Of a DNA stretch of 64,000 bases, positions 38,058 through 46,386 are shown piece after piece. Below the pieces are notes generated by a model. That model was not told where the DNA came from. It saw only the letters and a list, made by a program, of their open reading frames with translations, and did no database searches. The translations under genes were made by a program, and so were the position numbers. Source of the DNA: Croceicoccus hydrothermalis. Lineage in GTDB: Bacteria > Pseudomonadota > Alphaproteobacteria > Sphingomonadales > Sphingomonadaceae. Positions within the stretch are counted from its first letter, which is position 1; the number at the start of each line of letters is the position of its first letter. The stretch is from positions 1 to 64,000 of the forward strand of contig NZ_JAIQCI010000009.1 of NCBI RefSeq assembly GCF_022378335.1. The letters are read 5' to 3'.

Positions 38058-40334
38058 ATGGATGCCACGCCCGACATAATTCCCGACGATACACAGCCCG
38101 AAATCGGCAGGGCCGTGCCGCAGGGGACGTCCTTCTGGGCACGCGGGCGGCGTCAGATCGCGCTTTCCTGGCACCGGGCGAACGGGTTCGCCCTGCTCGA
38201 AATCGCGGCGCTGGTGGCATTGATCGCCGTGGTGGTGAGCGGTTGGTCCACCCTCGACGGGAGCGACACGCCCGGCGAATTGCTGCCAACGGTGACGACG
38301 ACGACGCTGCTGGTCGCGACGCTGGTGCCGGGCATGGGGCTGCTCGTTCTGATGGGGCGGCGGCTCGCGCTGCGCCGGGCATTGCGGCAGATGGGCAGCA
38401 CCGGACAGCTGCACGTGCGGCTCGTGTTCTTCTTCTCGCTTCTGGCGGCGGTTCCGACCCTGCTCGTCGTGGTGTTCGCCTCCGTGCTGTTTCAATCGGG
38501 GGTCGAGTTCTGGTTTTCGGAACGGTCGCGCGGCATGCTGGAGGATGCGAACCAGCTGGCGCGCGGATATTATGAGGAAAACTTTCGCGATGTCGGCGAC
38601 AAGAGCGTCGCGATGGCCGACGATATCCGGTTCTACCTGTCGCAGGTTTCGCTCACCAATCCTGAATTCGCGGAGGCATTCACGCGGCAGGTCATCCTAC
38701 GCGAACTCGACAAATCCGCCATTCTGGAACGGGGGGAGGACGGCGTGGTGCGCACCGCGGCCATCGTCGACCCCGACGAATCGACCGACCCCGGCGCCAT
38801 CGATCCGGAGGTGTTCGAACGCCTGATCGCGGGCGAAACCGTCGTGGTCAGTTCCACGGCGGAGCGGCTTGAGGCGGTGACGCCCCTCGATCTCAGTGCG
38901 GGGATCTATCTTTATACCGCCCGCGATTCCGATGCCCGTTCGCTGATGCAGTGGCAGCGGGCGCAGAGCGTGCTCGAAAACTATGATCAGATTACGGGCC
39001 GCGCGCGCCTTCTCCAATTGCAGTTCAACATGGCGCTGCTCATCGTATCGCTGATGCTGGTCGGGTTGGCCGTGTGGTTCGCACTGCGCTTTGCGGATCG
39101 GCAGGTTGCGCCTCTTGCCGAACTACTTGCCGCGACGCGCACCGTCGGTGCCGGCAATTTCGCGATGCGGGTCGCAGGCCGCACGGGAAGCGACGAGATC
39201 GGTCAGCTCAACCGCGCCTTCAACCGCATGACGGAGCAGATCGAGCAACAGACCCATGCGCTGATCGGCGCCAATGCACAGCTCGACGAGCGGCGCGCGT
39301 TTACGGAAGCCGTGCTCGATTCCGCGACGGCGGGCATCGTGTCGGTCGATCGCGACGGGCGCATCCTGCTCATCAACGGGTCGGCGCAGACGATGCTCGG
39401 CAGCCAGGACGAAACCTCCGCCATCGGGCAATCGCTCCTCGACATCGCACCGCAATTGCATGCGCTGGTGGCGCAGGGGCGGGGCGGGGGCATTGTCCAA
39501 TATCCGCGCGGCGGCGATACGCGCACCTTCGCTGTAAAGCTTGCCGAAACGCAACATGGCCACGTCCTCACCTTCGAGGATATCACGCGGCAATTGCTCG
39601 ACCAGAGGCGCGCGGCATGGTCGGACGTGGCCCGCCGGATCGCGCACGAGATTAAGAACCCGCTCACCCCGATACAGCTTGCGACCGAGCGGCTCGGCCG
39701 CCGGTTCCGGCGGCAGGTGGAGCAGGATACCGAATTGTTCGACGAGCTGATGGCGACGATCATCCGGCAGGTCGGCGATTTGCGCAAGATGGTGGACGAG
39801 TTTTCCTCCTTCGCCCGCATGCCCAAGCCGAATTTCCGGAACGAGGATATCAACGAGCTGATCCGGCAATCGCTCTTCCTTCAGGAAGTGGCGCATCCCG
39901 AAATAGCCTATCGCTATATCGCGAGCGATGGCGATACGGTCATCGAATGCGACCGCCATCAGGTCGGCCAGGCCATGACGAATGTTCTTAAGAACGCAGC
40001 GGAAGCCGTTGAAACACGTCGGGAAGATAGCTCGGACTATCGCGGTTCGATAGAGGTGTCGATCGCCGCCGACGATGCAGGGGTGACGGTGATCGTGGCC
40101 GACAATGGCGTCGGCCTTCCGCAGGACAGCGGCAATATCATCGAGCCTTACATGACGACGCGGGAGAAGGGCACGGGTCTCGGTCTCGCCATCGTGCAGA
40201 AGATCGTTGGCGAACACGGGGGAAACATCGCCTTCGAGGCCGGGCCGCAAGGGGGCACGCGGGTCCGGCTTCGTTTTGCGCGCCAACCGCTGACCGGTGC
40301 CGCGACAACGGACGAACGGGACGAAACCGAATGA
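38058..40334 (+). CDS. ntrY: Membrane sensor histidine kinase NtrY
   Basis: A 758-residue protein. Four transmembrane helices: two between about 48 and 100, one near 120-140, and one near 315-335. The last two enclose a periplasmic sensor region of about 170 residues. Then HAMP, PAS, HisKA with [22 protein letters not shown] split around the His, and HATPase with GTGLGLAIVQKIV. Start at 38058, 43 bases after ntrC; the longer frame overlapping ntrC is not coding. Known roles of NtrYX: nitrogen, redox and envelope control in alphaproteobacteria; the signal is unknown. Confidence 0.95.
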   Translation: MDATPDIIPDDTQPEIGRAVPQGTSFWARGRRQIALSWHRANGFALLEIAALVALIAVVVSGWSTLDGSDTPGELLPTVTTTTLLVATLVPGMGLLVLMGRRLALRRALRQMGSTGQLHVRLVFFFSLLAAVPTLLVVVFASVLFQSGVEFWFSERSRGMLEDANQLARGYYEENFRDVGDKSVAMADDIRFYLSQVSLTNPEFAEAFTRQVILRELDKSAILERGEDGVVRTAAIVDPDESTDPGAIDPEVFERLIAGETVVVSSTAERLEAVTPLDLSAGIYLYTARDSDARSLMQWQRAQSVLENYDQITGRARLLQLQFNMALLIVSLMLVGLAVWFALRFADRQVAPLAELLAATRTVGAGNFAMRVAGRTGSDEIGQLNRAFNRMTEQIEQQTHALIGANAQLDERRAFTEAVLDSATAGIVSVDRDGRILLINGSAQTMLGSQDETSAIGQSLLDIAPQLHALVAQGRGGGIVQYPRGGDTRTFAVKLAETQHGHVLTFEDITRQLLDQRRAAWSDVARRIAHEIKNPLTPIQLATERLGRRFRRQVEQDTELFDELMATIIRQVGDLRKMVDEFSSFARMPKPNFRNEDINELIRQSLFLQEVAHPEIAYRYIASDGDTVIECDRHQVGQAMTNVLKNAAEAVETRREDSSDYRGSIEVSIAADDAGVTVIVADNGVGLPQDSGNIIEPYMTTREKGTGLGLAIVQKIVGEHGGNIAFEAGPQGGTRVRLRFARQPLTGAATTDERDETE

Positions 40335-40384
40335 AACGGGGGCGAACGGTGCAAGCCGCAATTGAAGACATGCAAGGACGCTGA

Positions 40385-41767
40385 ATGGCTCTCGATATTC
40401 TCATCGTCGACGACGAACGCGATATTCGCGAATTGGTCGCGGGCGTGCTTTCGGACGAAGGTTACGAATGCCGCACCGCGGGCGACAGCCGCGCCGCGCT
40501 CGCCGCGATCGACGAACGCCGGCCCTCGCTGGTCCTGCTTGACGTGTGGCTCCACGGTTCGCCGATGGACGGGCTTGAGGTGCTTGACGCGATCAAGGCG
40601 CGCGAACCGGACCTCCCGGTCATCATCTTTTCCGGGCACGGCAATATTGAAACCGCCGTTGCCGCGGTATCGCGCGGGGCGGTCGATTTCATCGAAAAGC
40701 CCTTCGAATCGGAACGGCTCCTCCTCATGGTGGCTCGCGCGACCGAAACTGAAAGCCTGCGCCGCGAGAACATTCGGCTGAAACAGGATGACGAGGCAGG
40801 TTTTGCCGAATTCAACGGACACAGCAGCGCGATCAACAATGTGCGCGCCACGTTGAAGCGCGTCGCCAATACTGGCAGCCGCGTGCTCATCACCGGCCCC
40901 GCGGGCGCCGGCAAGGAAGTCGCCGCGCGCCTGTTGCATCAATGGAGCAATCGCGCGGACAAGCCGTTCGTCACCGTCAATTCCGCCCGCATCACCCCCG
41001 AACGGTTCGAGCAGGAGCTTTTCGGCGAGGAATCGAACGGGCGGCTCGTGCGCACGGGGCTGCTCGAAACGGCGGACGGGGGCACGCTCTACCTCGACGA
41101 GGTGGCGGACATGCCCGAATCCTCGCAGGCGCGAATCCTGCGCGTGCTAACCGATCAATCCTTCGTGCGCGTGGGCGGCAACCGGCAATTGCGCGTCGAT
41201 GTGCGCGTCGCATCCTCCACCTCGACCGATCTGGAACAGGCGATCGCCGAACGGCGGTTCCGCGAGGATCTCTACTATCGCCTGAACGTCGTGCCCGTCG
41301 CGGTGCCGGGGCTTGCCGAACGGCGGCGGGACATTCCCGTGCTCGTCACGCATTTCTTCACCCGCTACGCCAATCAGCAAGGCCTGACCCCGCCGGAGGT
41401 CAGCGACGACGCGATGGCGGTGCTGCAAAGCTACGACTGGCCCGGAAACGTCCGGCAATTGCGCAATGTGATCGAACGCACGGTGATCCTGACCCCGCGC
41501 GAAAAATTCACGCGGGTGGAGGCCGACATGCTCCCCGCCGAATTGACCAGCGACAATGGCGATGACAGCGCCGGATTGACCGTGATGATGGGCATTCCGC
41601 TACGCGAGGCGCGCGAACAGTTCGAACGGGAATATCTCAAGATCCAGATCCGGCGCTTTTCGGGCAATATTTCCCGCACGGCAAGCTTCATCGGGATGGA
41701 ACGCTCCGCGCTTCACCGCAAGCTCAAGACGCTCGGCATCAACGAGCGGCGCGAGGATCAGGAATAG
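40385..41767 (+). CDS. ntrX: Response regulator NtrX, sigma-54 contact motif missing
   Basis: A 460-residue protein. Receiver with Asp53; AAA+ domain with GPAGAGKE (Walker A) and LYLDEVADMP (Walker B); Fis-type HTH at the end (SFIGMERSALHRKL). Where sigma-54 activators carry GAFTGA, this one reads ESNGRLVRTG, so it probably cannot remodel sigma-54 holoenzyme and acts as an ordinary DNA-binding regulator. Loss of GAFTGA in NtrX is known in several alphaproteobacteria. Gap of 50 bases from ntrY, 162 bases before hfq. Confidence 0.95.
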   Translation: MALDILIVDDERDIRELVAGVLSDEGYECRTAGDSRAALAAIDERRPSLVLLDVWLHGSPMDGLEVLDAIKAREPDLPVIIFSGHGNIETAVAAVSRGAVDFIEKPFESERLLLMVARATETESLRRENIRLKQDDEAGFAEFNGHSSAINNVRATLKRVANTGSRVLITGPAGAGKEVAARLLHQWSNRADKPFVTVNSARITPERFEQELFGEESNGRLVRTGLLETADGGTLYLDEVADMPESSQARILRVLTDQSFVRVGGNRQLRVDVRVASSTSTDLEQAIAERRFREDLYYRLNVVPVAVPGLAERRRDIPVLVTHFFTRYANQQGLTPPEVSDDAMAVLQSYDWPGNVRQLRNVIERTVILTPREKFTRVEADMLPAELTSDNGDDSAGLTVMMGIPLREAREQFEREYLKIQIRRFSGNISRTASFIGMERSALHRKLKTLGINERREDQE

Positions 41768-41929
41768 CGTTTCGGGGAACCACTTGCGCTTCGGGGCTTT
41801 GGCCAAATAAAATCGGCGCGGCGCAGCGTGAAGGGATTCGCGTCTTTGCCACGCACGATGATTCGGCCGGTACCATCCGGCCAGACTGCGGCAGGAGCCA
41901 TCCTGCACGCCAAGAAAAGGGAAAAAACG

Positions 41930-42493
41930 ATGGCCGGCAAGACATTGAGCATCAAGACACCGCCACCCGCGCCCCCGGCGCCGCCCAAGCCCGCGAGAAA
42001 AAGCACCGGAAAGGGCGGCCAGAACCTTCAGGATCTTTTCCTGAACCAGCTTCGCCGCGGCAAGACGCCGGTGACCATGTTCCTGGTCAAGGGCGTGAAG
42101 CTTCAGGGGATCGTAACCTGGTTCGACAATTTCTCGATCCTGCTGCGCCGCGATGGGCAGTCGCAGCTTGTGTACAAGCATGCCATTTCCACCATCATGC
42201 CCACCGTGCCGATGGACGCCGAACAGTTCGAAATGGACGACGTCAGCCGCGGCAAACGCCAGTTGCAGGACGTTTTCCTGACCTCCGTGCGCGAGGCGGG
42301 GGTTCACGTGACCATGTTCCTGATCAATGGCGTCATGTTGCAGGGGCGGATCGCGGCCTATGATCTGTTCTGCATGCTGCTCGAACGCGAAGGCTATGTG
42401 CAGCTGGCCTACAAACATGCGGTATCGACGGTGCAGCCGGTCAGCCACGTGGATCTGAGCGGCGACTGGGACGACGATGGCGACGATGGTTAG
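41930..42493 (+). CDS. hfq: Double-domain RNA chaperone Hfq
   Basis: A 187-residue protein, about twice the usual Hfq core, with two complete Sm folds in tandem. Domain 1 (about 30-91) is near-canonical: LQD, LRRGK rim, GVKLQG, FDNF, YKHAIS. Domain 2 (about 109-170) keeps LQD, GVMLQG, DLF and YKHAVS (proximal-site Lys162-His163), but its rim reads VREAG instead of LRRxR, and the distal-face Lys is Met136. The N-terminus is Pro/Lys-rich; the C-terminus is acidic. Three such chains would build one six-fold ring with alternating faces. I recall tandem Hfq being reported from sphingomonads. Start ATG at 41930 behind AAGGGA; the 34-codon extension upstream is not conserved-looking. Nine bases before hflX. 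Confidence 0.96.
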   Translation: MAGKTLSIKTPPPAPPAPPKPARKSTGKGGQNLQDLFLNQLRRGKTPVTMFLVKGVKLQGIVTWFDNFSILLRRDGQSQLVYKHAISTIMPTVPMDAEQFEMDDVSRGKRQLQDVFLTSVREAGVHVTMFLINGVMLQGRIAAYDLFCMLLEREGYVQLAYKHAVSTVQPVSHVDLSGDWDDDGDDG

Positions 42494-42502
42494 GCCTGTA
42501 TC

Positions 42503-43822
42503 TTGAGCGACGATATTACCGGCGAAGTGACCCGCGGCGCCCGCGCCGTCGTGGTCATGCCCGACATCCGCACCGCGCATATCGCCGATCCGGAGGCCCG
42601 GCTCGAAGAGGGGCGGGGGTTGGCGCTCGCCATCGGGATCGAGGTGGTCGACAGTTTCGTGATCCCCATCCGCGAGGTGCGCCCCGCCACGCTTTTCGGC
42701 GCCGGCCAGATCGAGCGGATCGACACGGCCTGCACGATGGAGGAGGCCGAGCTCGTCATTGTCGACGGGGCCTTGTCCGCGATTCAGCAGCGCAATCTCG
42801 AAGAAAAACTCAAGCGCAAGGTCATCGACCGGACTGGGCTCATTCTCGAAATTTTCGGCGAACGCGCGGCGACGGCCGAAGGGCGTCTTCAGGTGGAGCT
42901 CGCCCATCTCGACTACCAGGCCGGTCGGCTCGTGCGCAGCTGGACCCACCTCGAGCGGCAGCGCGGCGGTTATGGGTTCCTCGGCGGGCCGGGCGAAACG
43001 CAGATCGAGGCCGACCGCCGGATGATCCGCGACCGCATGGGCCGGCTGCGCCGCGATCTCGAACAGGTGCGTCGGACGCGGGCGCTTCATCGCGCGCGGC
43101 GGGGAAGGGCCCCCTGGCCCGTGGTGGCGCTTGTCGGCTATACCAATGCTGGGAAATCGACGCTTTTCAATCGCATGACCGGTGCTTCCGTCATGGCGGA
43201 GGATCTGCTTTTCGCGACGCTCGACCCGACGATGCGGGCCGTGTCGCTGCCCGCGGTGGAAAAGATCATCCTGTCGGACACGGTCGGCTTCATCTCCGAC
43301 CTCCCGACGCAGCTTGTGGCCGCATTCCGCGCCACGCTGGAGGAGGTGACGGGGGCCGATGTCATCGTACACGTCCGCGACATGTCGAGCGACGCCGCCG
43401 AGGAGCAGAAGCAACAGGTCGAACAGATCCTCCACGATCTCGACATCAATACGCAGGAGGGGGATGGCCTGCAAATTCCGGTCATCGAAGCCTGGAACAA
43501 GTGGGACAGGCTTTCACCCGAACGGCAGGCGCAACTCACCGAAATTGCCGAGCGCGAGGACGAAATGACCATCGTGCCGATTTCGGCGCTGACCGGGGAG
43601 GGTGTCGACAGGCTTGAACGGGCGGTCGCGGAACGGCTTACACAGGATGCGCGCGTTTACGAGTTTCTCTTGCCGACCAAGGACGGGCAGAGGATCGCCT
43701 GGCTTCATGCGCATGGCGAGGTTCTATCCGAGACGGCGGCGGGTGAAGGAGAGGACGGCCCGCAAACCGCGATGAAGGTACGTCTTGGCCCAATAGAACA
43801 CGGCCGGTTTTCAAGCCTTTAG
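42503..43822 (+). CDS. hflX: Ribosome-associated GTPase HflX
   Basis: A 439-residue protein. N-terminal HflX domain with RPATLFGAGQIERI, a glycine-rich GGYGFLGGPGETQIEADRR segment, and a G domain with G1 GYTNAGKSTLF, DTVGFISDLPTQLV (G3), and NKWD (G4). Role: binds and splits 50S or stalled 70S ribosomes under stress. It begins with TTG at 42503, nine bases after hfq, reproducing the hfq-hflX pair found across proteobacteria. Confidence 0.96.
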   Translation: MSDDITGEVTRGARAVVVMPDIRTAHIADPEARLEEGRGLALAIGIEVVDSFVIPIREVRPATLFGAGQIERIDTACTMEEAELVIVDGALSAIQQRNLEEKLKRKVIDRTGLILEIFGERAATAEGRLQVELAHLDYQAGRLVRSWTHLERQRGGYGFLGGPGETQIEADRRMIRDRMGRLRRDLEQVRRTRALHRARRGRAPWPVVALVGYTNAGKSTLFNRMTGASVMAEDLLFATLDPTMRAVSLPAVEKIILSDTVGFISDLPTQLVAAFRATLEEVTGADVIVHVRDMSSDAAEEQKQQVEQILHDLDINTQEGDGLQIPVIEAWNKWDRLSPERQAQLTEIAEREDEMTIVPISALTGEGVDRLERAVAERLTQDARVYEFLLPTKDGQRIAWLHAHGEVLSETAAGEGEDGPQTAMKVRLGPIEHGRFSSL

Positions 43823-43827
43823 AGCGT

Positions 43828-44628
43828 TTAGTTAGCGATTTTTTTATCCTTCTCGTCGCGCTTTGCCGCTTGCCAAAGCTGCTCCTGCGCGTCGAGATCG
43901 AGCGTGGCGAAGGTGTGGCCATCGCGGGCGGCGCGTCGCTCCATGTCGGTAAAGCGCCGCTCGAACTTACCGTTGGCGGCACGCAGGGCCTCTTCGGCGT
44001 CGATGCCGCGTTTGCGCAAAAGGTTCACGGCCGAAAATAGCAAATCGCCGGCTTCCTCCACACGCTCCGCATCGGTTTGCGCGGCATCGAATTCCTGAAT
44101 TTCCTCGGCCAGTTTGGCCGCGGCGCCGCGATCGTCGGGCCAGTCGAAGCCGACCCGGGCGGCACGTTTCTGCAACTTTTGGGCCCGCAAAAGCGCCGGC
44201 AGACCAAGCGCCACACCATCGAGCGCACCTGTCTGTGACTTCGCCGCACGTTCCTCGGCCTTTACCGTTTCCCAGTTGCGATTGCCGTGGCCGCTTCCTT
44301 CCGCAGTGTCGTCGGCGAAAATGTGGGGGTGACGCCGCCGCAACTTGGCGGCGATGCCGTCCGCGATCTGTGCGAAGTCGAACAGATGCGCTTCTTCGGC
44401 GATGCGCGCATGGAATACGACCTGCAGCAGCAGATCGCCGAGTTCGTCGCGAAGGTCGTCCGTATCGCGGCGCGCGATCGCATCGGCGACTTCGTAAGCT
44501 TCCTCAATGGTATAGGGGGCGATGCTCGCAAAATCTTGCGCGATATCCCATGTGCAGCCGGTGTCCGGATCGCGCAGTCGAGCCATGACCGTCAACAGAT
44601 CGAGAAGTGCCGAGGCGGCGTTCTGCAA
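43828..44628 (-). CDS. mazG: Nucleoside triphosphate pyrophosphohydrolase MazG
   Basis: A 266-residue protein with two MazG domains, each showing the EExxD-type metal site: EEAYEVADAI with DELGDLLLQVVFH (about 40-75), and EEIQEF with EEAGDLLFSAVNL (about 170-205). Role: house-cleaning hydrolysis of NTPs, linked to (p)ppGpp levels. The start is TTG at 44628, with AAGGA about ten bases upstream; the first ATG, 14 codons in, would trim the helix. Convergent with hflX, five bases apart. Confidence 0.94.
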   Translation of the reverse strand: MQNAASALLDLLTVMARLRDPDTGCTWDIAQDFASIAPYTIEEAYEVADAIARRDTDDLRDELGDLLLQVVFHARIAEEAHLFDFAQIADGIAAKLRRRHPHIFADDTAEGSGHGNRNWETVKAEERAAKSQTGALDGVALGLPALLRAQKLQKRAARVGFDWPDDRGAAAKLAEEIQEFDAAQTDAERVEEAGDLLFSAVNLLRKRGIDAEEALRAANGKFERRFTDMERRAARDGHTFATLDLDAQEQLWQAAKRDEKDKKIAN

Positions 44629-44681
44629 TACCTATTCCTTCAAACCGATAATATGTATTATGTTAAATAGAAGTTGTTCTT

Positions 44682-44849
44682 TTACCGCATGCCGCCAAAC
44701 GCGAACGCCGCCAGCGCGAAGAGCCCGACCCAAAGCAATGCCATTCGCAGCAGCTTGGCCCTCGGCACCTGATGCGATTTCAGCGCACTCAACGCCAGAA
44801 CGAGCCAGCCGAGCAGGCTCACCACAGACACGATCGCAAGCGGCGTCAC
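44682..44849 (-). CDS. Small two-helix membrane protein (55 aa)
   Basis: A 55-residue ORF starting with GTG at 44849, overlapping the stop of the metallo-hydrolase gene by four bases (GTGA). Two hydrophobic helices (about 4-22 and 36-52) separated by a basic loop, KSHQVPRAK. The tight overlap, a standard coupling signal in this genome, and the clean topology argue it is real, although the frame stays open far upstream. No family recognised. Confidence 0.7.
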   Translation of the reverse strand: MTPLAIVSVVSLLGWLVLALSALKSHQVPRAKLLRMALLWVGLFALAAFAFGGMR

Positions 44850-45613
44850 AATGTCACCGTCAGCCCGTCGAACGCCGGTTCGACATGGTCTGGCGTTTCC
44901 GCGGTCAAGGCATCGTAATCCATGCTCTTGTCCAGATGCGTGAGGATGACACGCCGCGCGCCACATCGTTCCGCAAGGTCGAGCGCCATGCCAAGATGCG
45001 CGTGCGTCGGATGCGGATCGCGGCGCAGGCAATCCACGACCAACAGGTCGACATCGCGAAAAAGCGTCACCATTTCGGTTCGAATTTCACTGAAATCCGT
45101 CGCATAACCGATTGATTTATCGCCGCTATCGAAACGATATGCTGTACTTTTGGCGGGCCCGTGAGGCATTACAGTCCACCCAAGCCGCATGCCGTGAACG
45201 AGGCGAAGCCGGTCCAGCGTTTCAATCTGGCATATGGTGGGATAGCCGTGCTGTCCGGCGAACACATATCCGAACCGCTGACGAAGACGCCGCACCGTTT
45301 CCTCCGCAGCGTAGGCCGGTATCGGACCCGCCCGTCCGTAGCGCAGCGCGCGAAGATCGTCGATTCCGTGACAATGGTCGGCGTGGTCATGCGTCCAGAA
45401 TACCGCATCGATCCCATCGATGTCATTGGCGAGAAGCTGATTGCGCAGATCCGGGGATGTATCGATAAGGACACGCGCGCCATCGTCGGATTCGATCACG
45501 ATTGACACTCGCGATCGCCGGTTGCGCGGATTGTCGGGATCGCACACGCCCCAATCGTTCCCGATGCGCGGCACGCCGGTCGATGTGCCGGAACCGAGAA
45601 TGATCAGTTTCAT
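44846..45613 (-). CDS. Metallo-beta-lactamase fold hydrolase (PhnP/RNase Z-like)
   Basis: A 255-residue protein. The metal site HxHxDH is visible as THDHADHCHG near 73-82, with further His in HAHLGM and LTHLDKSMDYD. Its start GSGTSTGVPRIG is typical of PhnP-like phosphodiesterases. In this holB-metG-tatD neighbourhood it is not part of a phosphonate pathway, so the substrate is probably a cyclic or diester phosphate, unknown. It overlaps tatD by four bases. Confidence 0.9.
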   Translation of the reverse strand: MKLIILGSGTSTGVPRIGNDWGVCDPDNPRNRRSRVSIVIESDDGARVLIDTSPDLRNQLLANDIDGIDAVFWTHDHADHCHGIDDLRALRYGRAGPIPAYAAEETVRRLRQRFGYVFAGQHGYPTICQIETLDRLRLVHGMRLGWTVMPHGPAKSTAYRFDSGDKSIGYATDFSEIRTEMVTLFRDVDLLVVDCLRRDPHPTHAHLGMALDLAERCGARRVILTHLDKSMDYDALTAETPDHVEPAFDGLTVTL

Positions 45614-46386
45614 GCCTGCGCCTTTCGAAACAGGGCGAAAAAATTACGTCCGGTCTGCGCGGCGAGAACATCCTCGGACACGCCGCGCAGATCGGCGAGA
45701 AACGCCAGCGTGTCGCCGACAAAGGCCGGCTCGCATGTCTTTCCGCGATGGGGAACGGGCGCGAGAAACGGCGAATCCGTTTCGACCAGCAGGCGATCGT
45801 CCGGAATATCGCGGGCGACAGCCTGCAAATCCTTTGCATTCTTGAATGTCACGATTCCGGAAATGGAAATCGTGAGCCCCAGGTCGAGCACCGCTTCGCC
45901 AAATTCGCGCGACGCGGTGAAGCAATGGATGAGAGCGGGAAATGCCCCCTTCCCCATCTCGTTGCGCAGGATGGAAAGCGTGTCGTCCTCCGCATCGCGC
46001 GTATGGATGATAATGGGCAGGCCGGTATCGCGCGCAACGCCGATATGCATGGCGAACAATTCGCGCTGCGCCTCGCGGTCGGATTTGTCGTAATAATAAT
46101 CGAGGCCGGTTTCGCCGATGCCGATGACACGCGGATGCTCGCTCGCCTTCCACAGCGCGGTGCGGCCAAGGTCGCGATGCTTGTCCGCTTCGTGCGGATG
46201 TATGCCCACGCTCGCCCATACGTCATCTTCGCGCTGTGCCGTGGCGACGACCGCGTGCCATTCGGATTGCCGGGTCGAAATGTTCAAGAACCCGCGAACA
46301 CCCCGCGCCCGCGCGGCGTCGAGGACTTCGCCCTGACGTTCGATCAAACCTTCGTAGTTGAGATGGCAGTGCGAATCGATCAGCAT
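45610..46386 (-). CDS. tatD: TatD-family metal-dependent deoxyribonuclease
   Basis: A 258-residue TIM-barrel hydrolase. Metal ligands: DSHCHLN at the N-terminus, GETGLDYYY with Glu, PIIIHTRDAEDD, HCFTAS, and ETDSPFLAPVPHRGK near the C-terminus. Role: 3'-5' exonuclease in DNA repair and quality control. Start ATG at 46386 shares one base with the metG stop; the much longer open frame upstream overlaps metG and is not coding. The order holB-metG-tatD-MBL is widespread. Confidence 0.94.
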   Translation of the reverse strand: MLIDSHCHLNYEGLIERQGEVLDAARARGVRGFLNISTRQSEWHAVVATAQREDDVWASVGIHPHEADKHRDLGRTALWKASEHPRVIGIGETGLDYYYDKSDREAQRELFAMHIGVARDTGLPIIIHTRDAEDDTLSILRNEMGKGAFPALIHCFTASREFGEAVLDLGLTISISGIVTFKNAKDLQAVARDIPDDRLLVETDSPFLAPVPHRGKTCEPAFVGDTLAFLADLRGVSEDVLAAQTGRNFFALFRKAQA

